From: an uncultured Chloroflexota bacterium
GTDB taxonomy: Bacteria; Chloroflexota; Limnocylindria; Limnocylindrales; Limnocylindraceae
NCBI GenBank assembly: GCA_903847005.1
Contig: CAINCM010000222.1
Location: 1 to 12,252, forward strand
Length of the DNA stretch: 12,252 bases
Direction of reading: 5' to 3'
Part shown: positions 11,779 to 12,252 of the stretch, in pieces
How the letters are laid out: each line of letters begins with the position of its first letter
Numbering within the stretch: the stretch's first letter is position 1
Translations under genes and position numbers: made by a program
Notes under the pieces: generated by a model
Databases searched by the model: none
Told to the model about the DNA's origin: nothing
Seen by the model: only the letters and a program-made list of their open reading frames with translations

Positions 11779-12252
11779 CTATTCGTTCAACGTAGAGAGA
11801 TCCGCACCCGTGATGATCTGGATGTCCACGGTGACCGACGGATCGTCGATCTCGACAGCGGTGATCCCCATGATCCGTTCGATCAGTGCCAGCGTCACGG
11901 GAACGCGGAGCGCGGCTCCGTTGTAGACAGAGAGACGCGTCTGCAAGAGGCCGATCTCAGGGGGCGTGATGCCACTCGGTGCCGTCGCCTCGAGGCCGGC
12001 CCTGATGAGTCGAGCGGCGAACGCACCGGCCTCACCTGGTCGCCCGGTGCCATTCAGCACCCAGATCTTCGCCGCCTCGCGTTCGACTGACTGCTCTTCC
12101 ACTTCATCTGGCGTCGGTTCGGCGGCAAAGGCCGCGAGGATCGCTCGCCGGATCTTCTCCACATCGGGGACGATGATGTAGCCGCGCTCGTCTGCTCCTA
12201 CCGTCTGGTAGACCGGCGGCGCGAAGACCAGGCTCTTGAGGTTGCTCGCGTC
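11779..12252 (-). CDS. LCP family cell-envelope protein with LytR C-terminal domain, C-terminal part (5' end outside window)
   Basis: The minus-strand frame is open to the window edge, so the gene continues outside; the GTG at 12162 lies inside a conserved stretch and is not the start. 157 residues are visible. The first part, SNLKSLVFAPP followed by GYIIVPDVEKIRRAILAAF, resembles the end of LytR-CpsA-Psr (LCP) domains, which attach teichoic acids, capsule or other glycopolymers to peptidoglycan or act in similar phosphotransfer. A charged linker (AEPTPDEVEEQSVEREA) leads to a LytR_C-type domain beginning KIWVLNGTGRPGEAGAFAARLIRAG. The catalytic LCP arginines would be outside the window. Its TAG stop (11779-11781) directly abuts the ilvE stop (11776-11778), with no spacer and no visible terminator. 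The LytR_C domain is clear; the LCP part is inferred from about 35 residues. Confidence 0.8.
   Translation of the reverse strand, partial: DASNLKSLVFAPPVYQTVGADERGYIIVPDVEKIRRAILAAFAAEPTPDEVEEQSVEREAAKIWVLNGTGRPGEAGAFAARLIRAGLEATAPSGITPPEIGLLQTRLSVYNGAALRVPVTLALIERIMGITAVEIDDPSVTVDIQIITGADLSTLNE

Overview
The window is ordinary, tightly packed chromosome from a GC-rich bacterium. I see no transposase, integrase, phage gene, CRISPR array or toxin cassette. The best taxonomic guess is Chloroflexota, possibly the freshwater Limnocylindria-like group. This is an inference from the gene order (tatA-tatC-rapZ-yvcK-whiA-tpiA-gpmI-secG), the two-helix SecG with its FGG and RRG motifs, a zinc-type (C+) ribosomal protein S18, and an LCP protein with a LytR C-terminal domain. 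An actinobacterial relative is the main alternative.

Layout. Positions 1-696 hold the 3' part of pyrF (pyrimidine synthesis), cut by the window edge. Positions 736-1700 encode TatA and TatC, a minimal twin-arginine translocase. From 1697 to 4401 come rapZ, yvcK and whiA, joined by stop/start overlaps or a 3-base gap. Positions 4409-6732 carry two glycolytic enzymes, triosephosphate isomerase and cofactor-independent phosphoglycerate mutase, again overlapping. Positions 6789-8711 hold secG and a family 5 extracellular solute-binding protein that has no transporter genes beside it. Positions 8734-9527 form a seven-gene tRNA cluster: Leu(CAG), Leu(GAG), Val(TAC), Phe(GAA), Gly(GCC), Gln(TTG), Cys(GCA), all with encoded CCA. 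Positions 9654-10822 are the rpsF-ssb-rpsR operon, and ilvE follows five bases later where rplI is often found. On the opposite strand, 11779-12252 is the C-terminal part of an LCP family cell-envelope protein that abuts ilvE tail to tail.

How it works together. The left half combines protein export (Tat, SecG), carbon-flow and envelope-linked regulators (RapZ, YvcK, WhiA) and lower glycolysis in what reads as one or two long co-directional transcripts. The right half is translation machinery (tRNAs, S6, S18) plus SSB and branched-chain amino acid transamination.

Non-coding signals. The few real gaps repeatedly carry a promoter-like box of the form GCTAYNYT, three times with an upstream TG (extended -10). 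In the tatA and secG leaders a perfect short hairpin lies at the predicted 5' end of the mRNA. The rpsF promoter has a perfect 6+6 dyad directly against its extended -10, and its leader folds into a structured RNA that is a candidate S6:S18 autoregulatory element. These regulatory observations, not a new gene system, are the most interesting content here. All were read by eye and none was computed.
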